In this document: positions 28,047 to 35,761 of the stretch, piece after piece | Position numbering within the stretch: the stretch's first letter is position 1 | Layout: every line of letters starts with the position of its first letter | DNA from: Flavobacterium araucananum | GTDB taxonomy: Bacteria > Bacteroidota > Bacteroidia > Flavobacteriales > Flavobacteriaceae | Length of the DNA stretch: 64,000 nucleotides | Direction of reading: 5' to 3' | Assembly (NCBI RefSeq): GCF_002222055.1 | Contig: NZ_MUGS01000017.1 | Coordinates: forward strand, 428-64,427 | Program-made: the position numbers and the translations under genes | Notes under the pieces: generated by a model | Told to the model about the DNA's origin: nothing | Database searches by the model: none | The model's input: the letters and a program-made list of their open reading frames with translations, nothing else

Positions 28047-29111
28047 ATGACAAATCCATTTCAACATATTCCTGAAGATCAATTAAGTGCTGTTCACTCA
28101 CTCAAAGGAAAAATTCTACAAACAGGCTGGACAGTAATAGAAAAAGCCAAGTCTAAAGCTGGCTCAACAGGAGGAAATTTTTCAGTTTGTTATCTTGTTG
28201 AAAAAGATGGGCAAATTGGATTTTTAAAAGCTATAAATATTTTATCATTTCTAAACTCGAAAATTGATCTTCTAGCTTCTATGACTGAAATGTTAAACAC
28301 CTATAATTTTGAAAAGGAAATTTTGAGTCGCTGTAAAAATAAAAATTTATCCAAGGTTTCTAAATTATTAGAAGCTTCATTTGAAAATTTTGAAGGTTTT
28401 CTTGTTCCTAATGTATATTATATGATTTTCGAAAAAGCTGATAGTGATGTTAGAAATCATTTGAATTTCTCCTCATTAATTGATAATGCATGGAAATTAA
28501 AATCTCTTCACAATGTTGCCACAGGAATTAAACAACTCCATACCATAAATATTTCTCACCAAGATGTTAAGCCTTCAAATGTTTTCATATTTGAAGATGG
28601 AATTTCGAAGGTAGGAGATTTAGGAAGAGCCTTAAGTGATACAATAATTGCACCACACTCTGAATTAAATTTTTCAGGTGATACGCGATATGCACCACCA
28701 GAAGTATTTCACGGTTATGTAATACCTGAATGGAAAGATAAAGTTTTTGCTATAGATTGTTATTTACTAGGAAGTATGGCTTCTTTTTATTTCACTGGAC
28801 AAAATATGACGGCTCTTCTATCTCAAAAAATTAATTCTTCGATAAATATCCTCTCTCTCAATTTTGAAAATGCTTTAACTTATTGGATAGCTGCTTTTGA
28901 TGAAGTTTTAGAAGTCATAAAAGATCATACTCAAGATATTGATGGACAAGATAAATTAATCGAAGCAATAAAAATGTTATGTTATCCAGATCCAAATAAA
29001 AGAGGACATTTTAAGAATATCAAACAAATAGGAAATAATTTTCAAATGGAAAGATTTGTTGAATTGTTCAATCTTTTGGCTAAAAAAGCCGAATACAAAA
29101 TTACTAAATAA
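28047..29111 (+). CDS. Eukaryotic-like serine/threonine protein kinase (operon gene 1)
   Basis: A 354-residue soluble kinase. A degenerate glycine loop (GSTGGNFSVCYL, residues 39-50) is followed by the ATP Lys61 in FLKAIN. The catalytic loop is HQDVKPSN (His171, Asp173, Lys175, Asn178), an HRD variant. Metal-binding Asp191 is in GDLGRA (DFG variant), and the activation-loop end is GDTRYAPPEV. All residues needed for phosphotransfer are present. There is no transmembrane segment and no PASTA or other sensor domain, unlike PknB-type housekeeping kinases. The next gene begins 2 bp after the stop, and a third overlaps it. The substrate is unknown; the following two proteins are the obvious candidates. 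Confidence 0.9.
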   Translation: MTNPFQHIPEDQLSAVHSLKGKILQTGWTVIEKAKSKAGSTGGNFSVCYLVEKDGQIGFLKAINILSFLNSKIDLLASMTEMLNTYNFEKEILSRCKNKNLSKVSKLLEASFENFEGFLVPNVYYMIFEKADSDVRNHLNFSSLIDNAWKLKSLHNVATGIKQLHTINISHQDVKPSNVFIFEDGISKVGDLGRALSDTIIAPHSELNFSGDTRYAPPEVFHGYVIPEWKDKVFAIDCYLLGSMASFYFTGQNMTALLSQKINSSINILSLNFENALTYWIAAFDEVLEVIKDHTQDIDGQDKLIEAIKMLCYPDPNKRGHFKNIKQIGNNFQMERFVELFNLLAKKAEYKITK

Positions 29112-29113
29112 AG

Positions 29114-29452
29114 ATGGCAGATTTTTTTGAAAAAAAGGATAGACATTTAATTCCAAACTGGAGAAGTTTTGACAATACAGCAAAACTTGGTGAATTAAAT
29201 GGTAGTAAAAGTATAAAATTAGATTCATCTTTTAAACCTGATATATCAGATTTATTAGATGGATGGAACGATTCACAATCTATTGGAATTGCAGGAGATA
29301 TTTTAGGAGTAGCCCTTGTCTGCAATCAATCAGACAATCAAACAGTTAAAAACATATCAAAATTTGTACTACAAAATCAAGAAATAGCTTCTAAAGCAAT
29401 AATTGAAGCTGCAAACAATATTTTAAAGCCTAAAAGGAAGAAATTCAATTGA
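29114..29452 (+). CDS. Small unknown protein between kinase and TPR genes (operon gene 2)
   Basis: A 112-residue protein I do not recognise. It begins MADFFEKKDRHLIPNWRSFD. The middle (SFKPDISDLLDGWNDSQSIGIAGDILGVALV) is followed by a helical part (VKNISKFVLQNQEIASKAII) and a basic C-terminus (LKPKRKKFN). There is no signal peptide or transmembrane helix. It starts 2 bp after the kinase stop and overlaps the next start by 4 bp, so translation is likely coupled. A role as kinase substrate or adaptor is inference. Confidence 0.8.
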   Translation: MADFFEKKDRHLIPNWRSFDNTAKLGELNGSKSIKLDSSFKPDISDLLDGWNDSQSIGIAGDILGVALVCNQSDNQTVKNISKFVLQNQEIASKAIIEAANNILKPKRKKFN

Positions 29453-30657
29453 ATTTGGATATCTCTAACCCAAATGAATTTGGAATTAAAACTAATTTAT
29501 TAGAAATACATATAAAAATAAATAATTTAAAAAAGAAAATAACCAACAGTCCCCACAATCCAGTTCTCTGGGTTGAAATAGCTCGATTTTATTCAATTCT
29601 AGGACAAGACAAGAGAGCTGAAAAAGCTTTATTAAATGCATTATATTTAGCACCTGAAAATCGCTATATTCTTAGAAGTATTTCAAGATTTTACGTTCAT
29701 ATTGGAGATTTTGATTTAGCGCACGACATAATTCGAAAAAGCAATTTGACAAAAATAGATCCTTGGCTTATGGCAACGGAAATAGCATTAGCCACTTTAA
29801 GAGAAAGAAATTCAATATTTACAAAAACTGGAATTCAACTAGTAAATTCAAATAATTTTCATCCTTTCAACGTAAGTGAACTAGCGAGTTCTGTTGCAAG
29901 TGTTGAATTAAAAAATGCAAGTGTAGCAAAAAGTAAAAAATTATTTCAACAATCACTAATCTGCCCAAATGATAATTCTCTAGCTCAAGCAGAATGGGCA
30001 TCCCAAGAAGACCGAAGTCTTATGAATGTTGATCCTAACAAATTTAATTTGGTCAATTCTTTTGAAGCATCAGCAAGAGAATTTTTTGATGGAGGAAATT
30101 GGCAAGAATCAATAAACTATTCAAAAAAATGGTTTTTTGATCAACCATTTTCTAAACTAGGAGTACTTTTTGGAAATGAAGTAGCTTCCAGAAAGTTGAG
30201 AGATAATAATCAAGCTGTTGAAATTGCGAAACTTGGTCTAATTTCACATCCACACGATCCTCACTTATTAAATAATATTATTTACGCTTTGTCTTTACAA
30301 AACAAACTTAACGAAGCCGATCACTTTTTAAAAAAAATTAAAAAAGAGGATTTAAATTCGCGCAATTATATAGGAATCTGCCTAACTGCTACTACAGGTC
30401 TTTTATATTTTAGAAAAGGTTTTCATGATCTTGGTCGAAAATATTATGCAGAAGCAATTAAAATTTCTAGTGAAGAAAAACTAACATATTTAAACTCTCT
30501 TGCTATTATCAATTATATTAGGGAAGAAATTTTAATAGGCGAAAATGTGCAAGAGGCCATACCAACTATAGATAAAATTGTAAAAAATAATGTTGGAAAA
30601 GATATTGCAGAGGATGCTAAAGAAGTTCTCGAGTTATACAAAAAAAGTATATTATAG
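29449..30657 (+). CDS. Tetratricopeptide-repeat protein (operon gene 3, TTG start)
   Basis: A 402-residue soluble helical protein. Clear TPR units include NPVLWVEIARFYSILGQDKRAEKALLNALYLAPEN (residues 38-72), the following RYILRSISRFYVHIGDFDLA, and later QESINYSKKWFFDQP, QAVEIAKLGLISHPHDP and LLYFRKGFHDLGRKYYAEAI. The reading frame opens with TTG at 29449 overlapping the preceding TGA stop (TTGA). AAGGAAG lies about 11 nt before it, supporting the coupled non-ATG start. TPR arrays bind partner proteins; here it may be an effector, scaffold or target of the kinase. Confidence 0.85.
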   Translation: MNLDISNPNEFGIKTNLLEIHIKINNLKKKITNSPHNPVLWVEIARFYSILGQDKRAEKALLNALYLAPENRYILRSISRFYVHIGDFDLAHDIIRKSNLTKIDPWLMATEIALATLRERNSIFTKTGIQLVNSNNFHPFNVSELASSVASVELKNASVAKSKKLFQQSLICPNDNSLAQAEWASQEDRSLMNVDPNKFNLVNSFEASAREFFDGGNWQESINYSKKWFFDQPFSKLGVLFGNEVASRKLRDNNQAVEIAKLGLISHPHDPHLLNNIIYALSLQNKLNEADHFLKKIKKEDLNSRNYIGICLTATTGLLYFRKGFHDLGRKYYAEAIKISSEEKLTYLNSLAIINYIREEILIGENVQEAIPTIDKIVKNNVGKDIAEDAKEVLELYKKSIL

Positions 30658-30745
30658 ATAGTTACTCAAAGTACTGTTAAAACGCAAGAGTCCCTAATTT
30701 ATTTGGCGGTGTTCATAAAAGGCCGAACCTTATAATAGAAATTAT

Positions 30746-31013
30746 TACCCTGCTCTCCGAAGTGTTCCTTCCGAAGCGCTACCCTGCTCTCCAAAGTGTT
30801 CCTCCTGAAGCGCTACGCAAATGTCTCTGACTTTGCGTAATTTTTTTACGTTCTTAAAAACTATAAACCTGTCAAAAGTCTCCGGACTTTTCACGAATTG
30901 ATCAAAAATAATTAATTTTAAAACAGGAATGATTATGAAGTCAGAGACTTTGAGATCTTTCTATTTTCAAACAAATTTTAGCAAAAATGGCGCAAAGTCA
31001 GAGACATTTGCGC
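30746..31013. repeat. 34-bp tandem duplication plus REPIN-like element 2
   Basis: Two adjacent 34-bp copies starting TACCCTGCTCTCC lie at 30746-30779 and 30780-30813. Directly after them is a palindromic arm (TACGCAAA at 30814-30821 / TTTGCGTA at 30832-30839, loop TGTCTCTGAC). Its inverted copy is at 30990-31013 (GCGCAAAGTCAGAGACATTT...), 22 of 24 bases identical after reversal. Inside are a small hairpin (AAAAGTC/GACTTTT) and a further GTCAGAGAC word. No gene is seen in 30658-31094. Confidence 0.8.
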
Positions 31014-31094
31014 AGCCTTAACAAAGACCTTTCATCGCTGGGCACATCTTATTTTAAAAATAAATTATATCTTCAATTTACAAAATTCAAATAA

Positions 31095-31727
31095 ATGGAT
31101 AATTACTTGATAAACATAATTGACAGAATGCTGGACATCAGCGACCACAATATGGAAACTGGTTACGATAGCTCCAAAACAATTTCTTGGCAAGCTTATA
31201 GAGAAGCCGAAAATGTTGAAAACGCAGAATATGTTCTACAACTAATTACATTTATTGACAACGAAAAAAACAAAAAGAAAAGAGACAAAGCATATTTTCT
31301 TCTTGGGCATATTGCAAAAAACACAAGTGATCTAAAAGCCTTAAATTATTTAATTTCTCGTGTTAACAAGGAAATCGATAAATATATAATTTCATCTTTA
31401 CTGGACAGAATTTCAGATATCAAAAAACCAATTGAAACAGATTTACAACCATTAATTCAATCAACTAAAAGTGACAAATGGTTAATTCGACATAGTGCTA
31501 TACAATCTTTAAAAAACTCATCTGATAGTGATGCAGAAACGGCACTGATTGAAATCCTCAATGATTCTGAGGATCCATACGACTTAGCGTATACAAATGC
31601 TACAATAAATAAAATAGGAACACTAAGAGCTATACCTTTTTTAGAAAAACATTTAAAAAGCAGAAAAAGAGATGTAAAGGATTCTGCAAAATATGCTATT
31701 GAAGAAATAAAAAAAAGATATCAATAA
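31095..31727 (+). CDS. HEAT-repeat protein
   Basis: A 210-residue soluble all-helical protein. Repeated helix pairs typical of HEAT/PBS-lyase repeats are visible: KRDKAYFLLGHIAKNTSDLKAL, DKWLIRHSAIQSLKNSSDSDAETALIEIL, LAYTNATINKIGTLRAIPFLEKHL and KSRKRDVKDSAKYAIEEI. It is a likely protein-protein interaction scaffold; no enzymatic motif is seen. It stands alone on its strand, separated from the kinase operon by the repeat element, and lacks a signal peptide. Confidence 0.82.
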   Translation: MDNYLINIIDRMLDISDHNMETGYDSSKTISWQAYREAENVENAEYVLQLITFIDNEKNKKKRDKAYFLLGHIAKNTSDLKALNYLISRVNKEIDKYIISSLLDRISDIKKPIETDLQPLIQSTKSDKWLIRHSAIQSLKNSSDSDAETALIEILNDSEDPYDLAYTNATINKIGTLRAIPFLEKHLKSRKRDVKDSAKYAIEEIKKRYQ

Positions 31728-31843
31728 ATTAATTTCTTTTGAGCACTTCTTTCTAAATACCCGCTCTACGAAGTATTCCCGATAGCTATCGGAATCGCAC
31801 AGCAATCGCAACTTTTAATGATGTTTTATTTATTAATTTAGAT

Positions 31844-31912
31844 TCACATTTCACCAGACCTCAAATTAAGTTTCTGAAAATCATCCAATACCTCCATCTC
31901 CCAGATCGTGAA
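31844..31912 (-). pseudogene. C-terminal remnant of a paralogue of the gene at 33108-33446
   Basis: On the minus strand this stretch reads IWEMEVLDDFQKLNLRSGEM then stop. It aligns with the C-terminus of the intact gene at 33108-33446 (QEMEVLDDLHKICLHADKM then stop). Only about 20 codons survive, with no start nearby. It sits directly after the LuxR-type gene on the same strand, suggesting an ancestral duplication followed by deletion. Confidence 0.6.
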
Positions 31913-31969
31913 CGCAATCAAAATCAAAATCAATTTAATTCTTCATCAAAATCATTAAGTCTGTCAATT

Positions 31970-32731
31970 TTAAATGATCTTATTATCTTTTGCAAAAGCC
32001 AGCGCTTCGGTAAAATTTTTAACTTCAAAAGTTTCAAAAATTTTTCTTCTGTAATATTTTATCGTATCCGGAGAAACAAACATTTTTTCGGCAATCTGAT
32101 TTATGGTTAAACCCTGAGCATATAACCGAAGTATTTCTAATTCTTTGTCTTTTAATTTTAATTTATTTTTTGCAATCCAGACTTTATCAGATAAATCAAA
32201 TTTCCATAAAGTATCTGAACCCTGTTTGTTTATAATAATGTTTCCGGCTTTTTTATTGTGTGAAATAGAAACCAGACACAACGATTTCCAAACTGCCCCT
32301 TCCTGATTAAGAAAAAGAGGGGTTAGTTTATGATTAATAAGAATGGGTTTGTCATGTTTACCTTTTAAATGAAAATCATAAGATATGCTGTATAATTTTC
32401 GTTCGTCATTGTTAGGTAGTTTATCATAAAAATCAAATCCGGCACTGTTGATCGTATTTAATAACTGTAGATCTTCTGTTGGAACATTATTAAAATAGAA
32501 TTCATAGCCCATTTCAAGAACTTCTTCTGCCGAAAAACCACATAAAAACAAAGGATTGTTGGATACATATTCGAACTTCATTTCTTCGTAATCAATTACA
32601 TAAATGCTTTGATACGTTATTTTTGCAAAAGATTTTACAACTTCCAAATAATTACCAAACTGAAATTTGTCTGCCTCCGATGTGGCTGCTATCTTGTTGC
32701 GGCTGAGTAAAGATTTTTTTTCGTTTTCCAT
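31970..32731 (-). CDS. LuxR-family regulator with PAS-like N-terminus
   Basis: A 253-residue protein. The N-terminal 170 residues have a PAS-like pattern (IYVIDYEEMKFEYVSNNPLFLCGFSAEEVLEMG). The C-terminal LuxR/GerE helix-turn-helix is LKDKELEILRLYAQGLTINQ followed by IAEKMFVSPDTIKYYRRKIF. There is no receiver domain, so it probably senses a small molecule or protein contact directly. It starts at ATG 32731, divergent from a small membrane-protein gene. Targets are unknown; it is the only local regulator within the accessory region. Confidence 0.88.
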   Translation of the reverse strand: MENEKKSLLSRNKIAATSEADKFQFGNYLEVVKSFAKITYQSIYVIDYEEMKFEYVSNNPLFLCGFSAEEVLEMGYEFYFNNVPTEDLQLLNTINSAGFDFYDKLPNNDERKLYSISYDFHLKGKHDKPILINHKLTPLFLNQEGAVWKSLCLVSISHNKKAGNIIINKQGSDTLWKFDLSDKVWIAKNKLKLKDKELEILRLYAQGLTINQIAEKMFVSPDTIKYYRRKIFETFEVKNFTEALAFAKDNKII

Positions 32732-32820
32732 CCTATAAAAATACTAAAAACTACACAAAAGTGTAAAATGAATTTAAAATCTATTACTTTTTTTTGTACT
32801 AAGTTTTAACTCTTTTTATT

Positions 32821-33066
32821 ATGAGAAATAAATCAGTATCAGATTCTAGTTTAAGAGAACTAACTAAGAATAGAAAAGCGTTAAAAATAATTATTATCGG
32901 GTTAGGTATTTTATGGATTATTATCTTGACCTGGATTATTAGTATCCCAAAATACAAGTTAATTTTTACGCTTTTAACTCTTGCGATTACAACAATTGTC
33001 CCTATTTTAATTTTTATGAGTCTAATAGATTCCGAAATTAAAAAACGTAATTCGCAGAACAGTTAA
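32821..33066 (+). CDS. Small two-helix membrane protein
   Basis: An 81-residue protein. A polar N-terminus (SLRELTKNRKALK) is followed by two transmembrane helices (about residues 22-43, IIIIGLGILWIIILTWII; and 47-68, KLIFTLLTLAITTIVPILIF) and a charged tail. Similar Flavobacterium proteins carry the annotation 'redox-active disulfide protein 2', but no Cys is present here, so I do not use that name. It is divergent from the LuxR-type gene, 89 bp apart. Confidence 0.7.
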   Translation: MRNKSVSDSSLRELTKNRKALKIIIIGLGILWIIILTWIISIPKYKLIFTLLTLAITTIVPILIFMSLIDSEIKKRNSQNS

Positions 33067-33107
33067 TGAATCACGAGCAGGACGCTCACGCCAGCCATAC
33101 GCAAAAC

Positions 33108-33446
33108 TTACATTTTATCAGCGTGCAAACAAATCTTATGCAAATCATCCAATACTTCCATCTCCTGATCTGGTAAAAGTTGCAAGGCAATTTCAAGCAA
33201 AGTCACTATATTAATATCTGTATCTGATTCAAAATTTGCCAAACTTCTAGCTTCCTTATTCATTAAAACAATACTTGCTTTTAGGAGATCTGAAACCATT
33301 ATATTAAGTTCGTTATATCCGGAAACCTTTAGCGGTATGCTAAACGAGTTATCGCTACCCGTTTCTTGTTTTAGTTTCTTGAATTTATTGATTCTATTCA
33401 TAGATTCTAAAAAATCTGTGACTTGTTTTGTATGTTGTATTTCCAT
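33108..33446 (-). CDS. Small unknown protein with palindromic operator-like upstream region
   Basis: A 112-residue soluble, mostly helical protein. Landmarks are SFSIPLKVSGYNELNIMVSDLL, then LLEIALQLLPDQEMEVLDDLHKI. I recognise no domain. A decayed copy of its C-terminus lies at 31844-31912. Upstream, 33526-33550 has two adjacent GTATAC-centred palindromes, which suggest tight regulation. It is convergent with the small membrane-protein gene. Confidence 0.65.
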   Translation of the reverse strand: MEIQHTKQVTDFLESMNRINKFKKLKQETGSDNSFSIPLKVSGYNELNIMVSDLLKASIVLMNKEARSLANFESDTDINIVTLLEIALQLLPDQEMEVLDDLHKICLHADKM

Positions 33447-33525
33447 AATTGAATTTTAGTTGATTGCTAGATTTCTAATTCTTTTTTATCGAAACGAAAT
33501 TACAAGTAATAGATGATTTTTAAGG

Positions 33526-33550
33526 GATTGTATACAATCGGTTGTATACC
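33526..33550. promoter_or_regulatory. Double palindrome, operator-like
   Basis: GATTGTATACAATC (33526-33539) is a perfect 14-bp palindrome. GGTTGTATACC (33540-33550) follows immediately as a second GTATAC-centred near-palindrome. It lies 80-104 bp upstream of the minus-strand gene at 33446 and could bind a dimeric regulator at two tandem sites. Confidence 0.5.
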
Positions 33551-33571
33551 ACCGATATCTATTGCATTGAT

Positions 33572-33615
33572 TTACGGCTTCACGTAAAGGATTTAAATCT
33601 AAACAAGTTACTTTT
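33572..33615 (+). promoter_or_regulatory. Promoter copy 1: TTACG-N6-CGTAA plus TACTTTTG
   Basis: An inverted repeat TTACG-GCTTCA-CGTAA (33572-33587) lies 20 nt before the -7 element TACTTTTG (33608-33615). The same arrangement recurs at 37771-37815, and a degenerate form at 35168-35199. It now drives only a truncated leader ORF. Confidence 0.5.
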
Positions 33616-33662
33616 GATAAAAGCTTTCTAATCCATTTTTAAACCCATAAAAAACCAAACCA

Positions 33663-33701
33663 ATGAAACTAATACTTTGTTTAAAATTGCTAAATCCTTA
33701 A
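33663..33701 (+). pseudogene. Truncated leader copy of the gene at 35236
   Basis: ATGAAACTAATACTT followed by a stop after 12 codons (MKLILCLKLLNP). The ATG and the preceding roughly 60 bp, including TACTTTTG and AAACCCATAAAAAACCAAAC, are nearly identical to the leader and first codons of the gene at 35236 (MKLILTIFLF). The copy lost the rest of its coding region. Confidence 0.7.
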
Positions 33702-33856
33702 AAAATAAATCCAGGCGATTTAATTAAAGATTTATAAAAATGTAAATGTTTGCAGATTTAAAATATGGATATTGAATATCTACATTAATTTGCTTTTTTT
33801 TTACCACTATATAAATACAGAATAATATTAATCATGTAAAATATTTTAAAAAGAAT

Positions 33857-34999
33857 ATGAAAAAAATTGAACTTTATAAGGAATGGTTAATTAGTAATGA
33901 TTTTCATTATCAAAGATTCGATACACTAGTGTCTGTTCTGACTAAATATATTCAAAAAAAACTAGATGATGAAAATTTTGCAAACGAAGTTGCGTCTAAA
34001 TTTTCTGATGTAATTAAGTCTTGTGATGAAATTGACTATGAAGAAGATTCTACAGCAGTTGCATATGCAATTATTCATTTTCTCCCAAGATATCACAGAT
34101 TTCAAATGACTTTCGACACCCTTTTAGAGAAAAACTTAATTCCCATAAAGAACAATCGTCCAATTAACATACTTGACATAGGAACCGGGCCAGGACCAAC
34201 ATTATTTGCATTATCAGATTTATACTTATCTCTAAAATTATTTGGTCAAGATAATAATATTTACAAGCTGAAAAATCAAGAATACATTCCAGATTATGTT
34301 GAAAGAAGTAGTGGCTTCAGAAATTGGCTTCATCATTTTACAGAAATTGCAAATTGGCTTAGTAATGTCGAACATAAATGGATTGTTCCTTACCATCATG
34401 GAAATTTTCATGACTTCAACAATATAAAATTTGATGAAAATTATTTAAATCATTCATCTAATTATGATGGTGATCAAATTATTGAATCAAGAACAAAAAA
34501 GTATAGATTTGACATGGTTCTACTTAGTAATTTTTTAACACAAGTTAGTCAAGTAGACGATTTAAGCGAAGAACTTCAAAACTGTATGCGCTTTATGCGC
34601 GACAAAGGAAAACTAATTGTAGTAGGTGCTAATGGCTCTGTAAATTCAAATAAAGATTACGCAGAAATATATGAAACCTTGAAGAATATAATTTTGAATG
34701 GGAAATATAGTAATCATCTTTTTCAATCTAAAGCAGAATATTTGGAAATCCTTGATAATAAACAATCCTTTTATTGTAATGACAGATATGGAACAAGAAT
34801 CAAAGATTTCAACAAAATCGTTTTGGAAATATTAATAAAACATAATGCTTTAGAAAAAATAGGAGACGAATTTAGAAGTACTTTTGAAAAATCTACTTTA
34901 GACGATTATAAATATCAATATAAATGGCAATTTCACATTTTTGAAAAACATGGAGTACCTAAACATGGATATTCGAAAGTTACTTATAACCCAAGATAA
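33857..34999 (+). CDS. Orphan SAM-dependent methyltransferase-like protein
   Basis: A 380-residue soluble protein. The class I methyltransferase motif I is NILDIGTGPGPTLFAL near residues 103-118. A later strand-like RFDMVLLSNFLTQVSQVDDL and KGKLIVVGANGSVNSN match motifs IV and VI. The N-terminal 100 residues are helical (YKEWLISNDFHYQRFDTLVS). The lack of Asn-Pro-Pro-Tyr argues against a DNA adenine methylase. It may modify RNA, protein or a small molecule. It lies between two copies of one promoter/leader sequence, suggesting later insertion. AT content is high like its accessory neighbours. Confidence 0.72.
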   Translation: MKKIELYKEWLISNDFHYQRFDTLVSVLTKYIQKKLDDENFANEVASKFSDVIKSCDEIDYEEDSTAVAYAIIHFLPRYHRFQMTFDTLLEKNLIPIKNNRPINILDIGTGPGPTLFALSDLYLSLKLFGQDNNIYKLKNQEYIPDYVERSSGFRNWLHHFTEIANWLSNVEHKWIVPYHHGNFHDFNNIKFDENYLNHSSNYDGDQIIESRTKKYRFDMVLLSNFLTQVSQVDDLSEELQNCMRFMRDKGKLIVVGANGSVNSNKDYAEIYETLKNIILNGKYSNHLFQSKAEYLEILDNKQSFYCNDRYGTRIKDFNKIVLEILIKHNALEKIGDEFRSTFEKSTLDDYKYQYKWQFHIFEKHGVPKHGYSKVTYNPR

Positions 35000-35167
35000 A
35001 ATTCTATTGCTCCAATATATTTTCACCGAAATAACGGATATGTTTTTATTTTTTAATAAGATTTATACAGAATGATAAATTATCAAATAAAAAAGCTAGC
35101 AGAAAATAATTTCTATAGCTTTTTATAAAATAAGATTAGATTTAGCTGTTATCTATTAAAAAGACAT

Positions 35168-35251
35168 TTACGTATTTAGATATATGCGAGTTACTTTTGA
35201 TAAAAGCTTTTTTAAACCCATAAAAAACCAAACCAATGAAACTAATACTTA
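35168..35251 (+). promoter_or_regulatory. Promoter/leader copy 2 (intact gene)
   Basis: TACTTTTG at 35192-35199 with a degenerate TTACGTA upstream (35168-35174). The following leader AAACCCATAAAAAACCAAAC and the first codons match the copy at 33608-33677. Confidence 0.5.
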
Positions 35252-35664
35252 CCATCTTTCTTTTTATTTTCAACCTGACTTTGTCTGCGCAATCGAGCCA
35301 AATTGTTGGCGATTATACACGTTCCCTTTCTGAGGAAGGAAAACATATCATCGAATATAAATTGACTTTGAATCAAGACGGAACATTTGTATTTCATTCG
35401 TATTCAAAAATACAAGGCGCAACACCACCAGAAGTAAACAAATACGGAAAAGGAAAATGGAATGCAAAAGACAATGTAATCACTTTTGGATCGAATAAAA
35501 AAGAAGACTTTGACGAGAAATACACTTTAGATTTTAATAATTCTAAGGCTAGATTTGTAACTAAAAATCCCAGAGACAAAACAGATCAAATCGTTAAAAC
35601 AAGACTTACGTTTGTAGAATCGGGAATTTTCTGGATGAAAAAAATTGATATTTTTAAAATCTAG
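35236..35664 (+). CDS. Secreted lipocalin-like small protein
   Basis: A 142-residue exported protein. A signal peptide (MKLILTIFLFIFNLTLSAQS) is followed by a beta-rich domain: IVGDYTRSLSEEGKHIIEYK, LTLNQDGTFVFHSY and GKGKWNAKDNVITFGS. The G-x-Y / L-T-L-N-x-D-G-T-F / G-K-W pattern is seen in many small Bacteroidota lipocalin-like or copper-resistance-like periplasmic proteins. The ligand is unknown. Its leader is duplicated upstream of the methyltransferase. Confidence 0.7.
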   Translation: MKLILTIFLFIFNLTLSAQSSQIVGDYTRSLSEEGKHIIEYKLTLNQDGTFVFHSYSKIQGATPPEVNKYGKGKWNAKDNVITFGSNKKEDFDEKYTLDFNNSKARFVTKNPRDKTDQIVKTRLTFVESGIFWMKKIDIFKI

Positions 35665-35761
35665 AAGAACTTAAAAACTTACAAAAATAGTTCGCTGACG
35701 CGAGCGTCTCGGTCATGAATGCAATAAAAATCAAAAATCGTTAACCAAAAAGCAATAATCA

